A stretch of 62,202 nt of DNA from an uncultured Clostridia bacterium (GTDB lineage Bacteria; Bacillota; Clostridia; UBA1381). Below the pieces are notes generated by a model. That model did no database searches, was not told the origin of the DNA, and saw only the letters and a program-made list of their open reading frames with translations. The stretch is from NCBI GenBank assembly GCA_910585485.1, contig CAJUEZ010000009.1, forward strand, positions 1 through 62,202. Reading direction: 5' to 3'. The translations under genes were made by a program, and so were the position numbers. Shown here piece by piece: positions 60,547-62,202 of the stretch (position 1 is its first letter; every line of letters begins with the position of its first letter).

Positions 60547-61629
60547 TTACTGCTTCATACTGTCCTGATTTTCTATCGCGCTTCCGTCAACGCTCATAGT
60601 CGGGTCGGACGCTCCCATTGCGGCAAGATGTTCCTCATATGTGGTTGAGAAAACATGCGTGCCGTCCTTGCCGAGCACGAAGTAATACGCGTCCGTTTCC
60701 TCAGGATAAAGCGCCGCGCGGATTGATTCCATTCCGGGGTTGCAGATTGGTCCTATCGGGAAACCCGGATAGATATATGTATTATAAGGCGAGTCAATCT
60801 GCGTATCCGCTATTGACAGCACAGGCTTTCTTTCACCCAAAATGTACTGGACGGTCGCGCAGGACTGGAATTTCATGCCCGTGTTGCGCCTGTTGTAGAA
60901 CACACCTGCCACCTTCGCTCTTTCACTGTCACCGCCGGCTTCTCTTTCAATAATAGAAGCCATTGTGACAATCTCGTCCACCGTAAGATTCATCTCCTGC
61001 GCCCGCGAATAATACTCGCTTTTAAACTGGCTGTCAAACGCGGAAAGCATAAGATCTATAATATCATGCGCCGACATTCCGTTCGGAATCTCATATGTAG
61101 CAGGGAAAAGGTAGCCCTCCATAACACCGTCCCGCTGAGGAAGATTTTTCAAAAACTGATAATCATAGTCCTCAGGATTTAGAGCCGCGTAAAAATCGCG
61201 CCAGTCAACAATGCCCGCTTCATCAAATTTCTGCGCTATCTGCTTTATTTCATAACCCTCCGGAATAGTAATTTTTACAGATTCCCTGCTCGGAGTTATG
61301 ATAAGGTCAAGAATCTGATTATATGACATTCCGCTTTTAATAACAGCCGCTCCGGGTTGAATCTTCCCGTCATATCCCCCCATTTTGGACTGTATTCTGA
61401 AAAGAAACGGATATTTTATAATCCCTTCTTCTTTAAGCGCCTGCACAACCGAAGATACGCCCACACCTTCCGCAATTTCTATCCGTTTGCTGCCGCCCTC
61501 TATTGAAACCCCCAAACTGTCACTCATCATTATACCCGCGAATGTCACAACTAAAACAACAATCGCCGCAATTATAATAACCGGCACCTTCCATTTTCCG
61601 TATCCGGTTTCACTCACTTTCACTGCCAT
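60547..61629 (-). CDS. mltG: Endolytic transglycosylase MltG
   Basis: 360 residues. One membrane helix (about 15-36), a LysM-like/YceG N-terminal part and the catalytic YceG domain with ASIIEREAGG (catalytic Glu), VFYNRRNTGM, PYNTYIYPGFPIGPICNPG and DGTHVFSTTYEEH. It cuts nascent glycan strands to set peptidoglycan chain length. AGGAGG lies eight bases before the ATG and a promoter is just upstream. First gene of the three-gene operon; the C-terminus ends shortly after the domain. Confidence 0.95.
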   Translation of the reverse strand: MAVKVSETGYGKWKVPVIIIAAIVVLVVTFAGIMMSDSLGVSIEGGSKRIEIAEGVGVSSVVQALKEEGIIKYPFLFRIQSKMGGYDGKIQPGAAVIKSGMSYNQILDLIITPSRESVKITIPEGYEIKQIAQKFDEAGIVDWRDFYAALNPEDYDYQFLKNLPQRDGVMEGYLFPATYEIPNGMSAHDIIDLMLSAFDSQFKSEYYSRAQEMNLTVDEIVTMASIIEREAGGDSERAKVAGVFYNRRNTGMKFQSCATVQYILGERKPVLSIADTQIDSPYNTYIYPGFPIGPICNPGMESIRAALYPEETDAYYFVLGKDGTHVFSTTYEEHLAAMGASDPTMSVDGSAIENQDSMKQ

Positions 61630-61660
61630 TCAAGTGTCCTCCTTTTTCAGCATCACTTGT

Positions 61661-61689
61661 ATTGTATAACAAAATCCAAAATTCGTCAA
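61661..61689 (-). promoter_or_regulatory. Promoter of the mltG operon
   Basis: TTGACG (61689-61684), 17-base spacer, TACAAT (61666-61661). Confidence 0.65.
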
Positions 61690-61757
61690 GTTTCCAAAAA
61701 TTTTGACACCGCAATTTCAAAAAAATAAGAAGTATACTAAACGCATACTCCTTTTCA

Positions 61758-61862
61758 TCATTTCATAATTTCGGGATTATCTGTCCTGCCAAGCAAATAA
61801 TCAACAGACACGTTAAAATAATCGGCAATCATGATAAGTTCTTTATATCCGTCTCCCAAGCC
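61758..61862 (-). pseudogene. C-terminal tail of an XRE-type regulator, out of frame
   Basis: Read in this frame, the DNA gives KELIMIADYFNVSVDYLLG and then RTDNPEIMK before TGA, the very common end of XRE/cro-type helix-turn-helix repressors. No start codon or N-terminal helix-turn-helix precedes it in frame. It overlaps the 3' end of the secreted protein gene by 34 bp in another frame, so it is a fragment left by recombination. Confidence 0.55.
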
Positions 61863-62202
61863 TCAACTGTTTTTGTTGAAACACCCATAAGCGGCTTCAT
61901 ATTTTTGTCCCAGATGTACACTGCGATGTCGCAGTCCTGATAATCAAATTCTGCGGTCATCTCTGATATTTCAGGTATTTCAATACGTTTAAGCTGTCCG
62001 TTTTCCCTGTATGCGACAATGAGCATTATGTCGCTTTCGGCAGGGGGAGCGGTTTCCTTAAATATCAGCCTTGCCGTGACCTTATCACCTGACTGCTCAA
62101 ATTCTACCCTGTTGCCTGTTTGTGGCGTTGGTGTTGGCGTTGGTGTTGGCGTTTCTTCCGCTGTTTTCTGCGGATAATACGCAAACCAATTATCGGGATC
62201 GT
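61829..62202 (-). CDS. Secreted protein, C-terminal part only (runs off the window)
   Basis: The frame is open to the right edge; at least 124 residues, 5' end outside. Visible: DPDNWFAYYPQ, a TPTPTPTPTP linker coded by GGTGTTGGCGTT-type repeats (62118-62158), then a beta domain (RVEFEQSGDKVTARLIF ... DIMLIVAYRENG ... AVYIWDKNMKPLMG). The last part is the same kind of module as W(D/N)-x4-M-x-P in the two giant secreted proteins. The final residues GVSTKTVEAWE resemble an XRE recognition helix rather than the module, and the protein ends ten codons after the aberrant junction begins. An internal ATG at 62026 is not a real start. Confidence 0.65.
   Translation of the reverse strand, partial: DPDNWFAYYPQKTAEETPTPTPTPTPQTGNRVEFEQSGDKVTARLIFKETAPPAESDIMLIVAYRENGQLKRIEIPEISEMTAEFDYQDCDIAVYIWDKNMKPLMGVSTKTVEAWETDIKNLS

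Noticed and set aside
62026..62026. Start codon of a 65-residue protein
   Set aside because: The frame continues upstream through a TPTP linker to the window edge, so this Met is internal.

Overview
Organism. The window looks like chromosome of an anaerobic, low-to-mid GC Clostridia (Firmicutes). Seen: strong AGGAGG-type ribosome sites, TTGACA-17-TATAAT promoters, a T-box on ileS, SLH-anchored exoenzymes, a DivIVA/SepF cluster, class III fructose-bisphosphatase and the Bacillus-like mltG-trmR-trhP cluster. Several secreted enzymes against rhamnogalacturonan I carry SLH domains, which suggests a pectin-degrading gut bacterium of the Monoglobus type. That is an inference from gene content; no species is claimed.

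Layout. 0.1-8.1 kb: a surface block on the minus strand (rhamnogalacturonan lyase PL11, acetylesterase CE12, an SLH-only protein, a 34-residue membrane peptide) and a divergent SLH-anchored M28 peptidase. 8.1-17 kb: a ThyX-like protein coupled to an ABC-F ATPase, nfo, ldh, ileS with T-box leader, and back-to-back Rrf2 and DtxR regulators. 17-27.7 kb: an exopolysaccharide cluster transcribed leftwards (two GT4 transferases, acetyltransferase, polymerase, two Wzz-like proteins of which one ends in a degenerate GGDEF domain, a metallophosphoesterase, an initiating phosphoglycosyltransferase) with a divergent membrane acyltransferase. 27.7-33.5 kb: a zinc-ribbon membrane protein, malQ with a HAD phosphatase, a lipoprotein and a damaged-looking caspase-like/vWA protein. 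33.5-44.4 kb: housekeeping genes (rplM-rpsI, fbp, rpmH-rnpA-yidD-yidC-jag, and the patatin-HlyD-yggS-sepF-ylmH-divIVA division cluster). 44.6-49 kb: rlmD with a broken C-terminal extension, a 0.5 kb scar of gene fragments, a 3D/G5 cell-wall protein and a second zinc-ribbon protein. 49-58.5 kb: two giant secreted proteins, 1692 and 1298 residues. 58.6-61.6 kb: mltG-trmR-trhP. The right edge holds the 3' end of another secreted protein overlapping an out-of-frame XRE-regulator tail.

How it fits together. PL11 cuts the RG-I backbone, the CE12 enzymes would remove acetyl groups blocking it, and SLH domains would hold the enzymes on the cell wall. Three secreted proteins share an unnamed module with a W(D/N)-x4-M-x-P motif. 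The exopolysaccharide cluster has an initiating transferase, assembly and chain-length genes but no recognisable flippase, tyrosine kinase or LCP ligase; the GGDEF-like tail on its co-polymerase may replace the usual kinase control. This is the best candidate here for an undescribed system.
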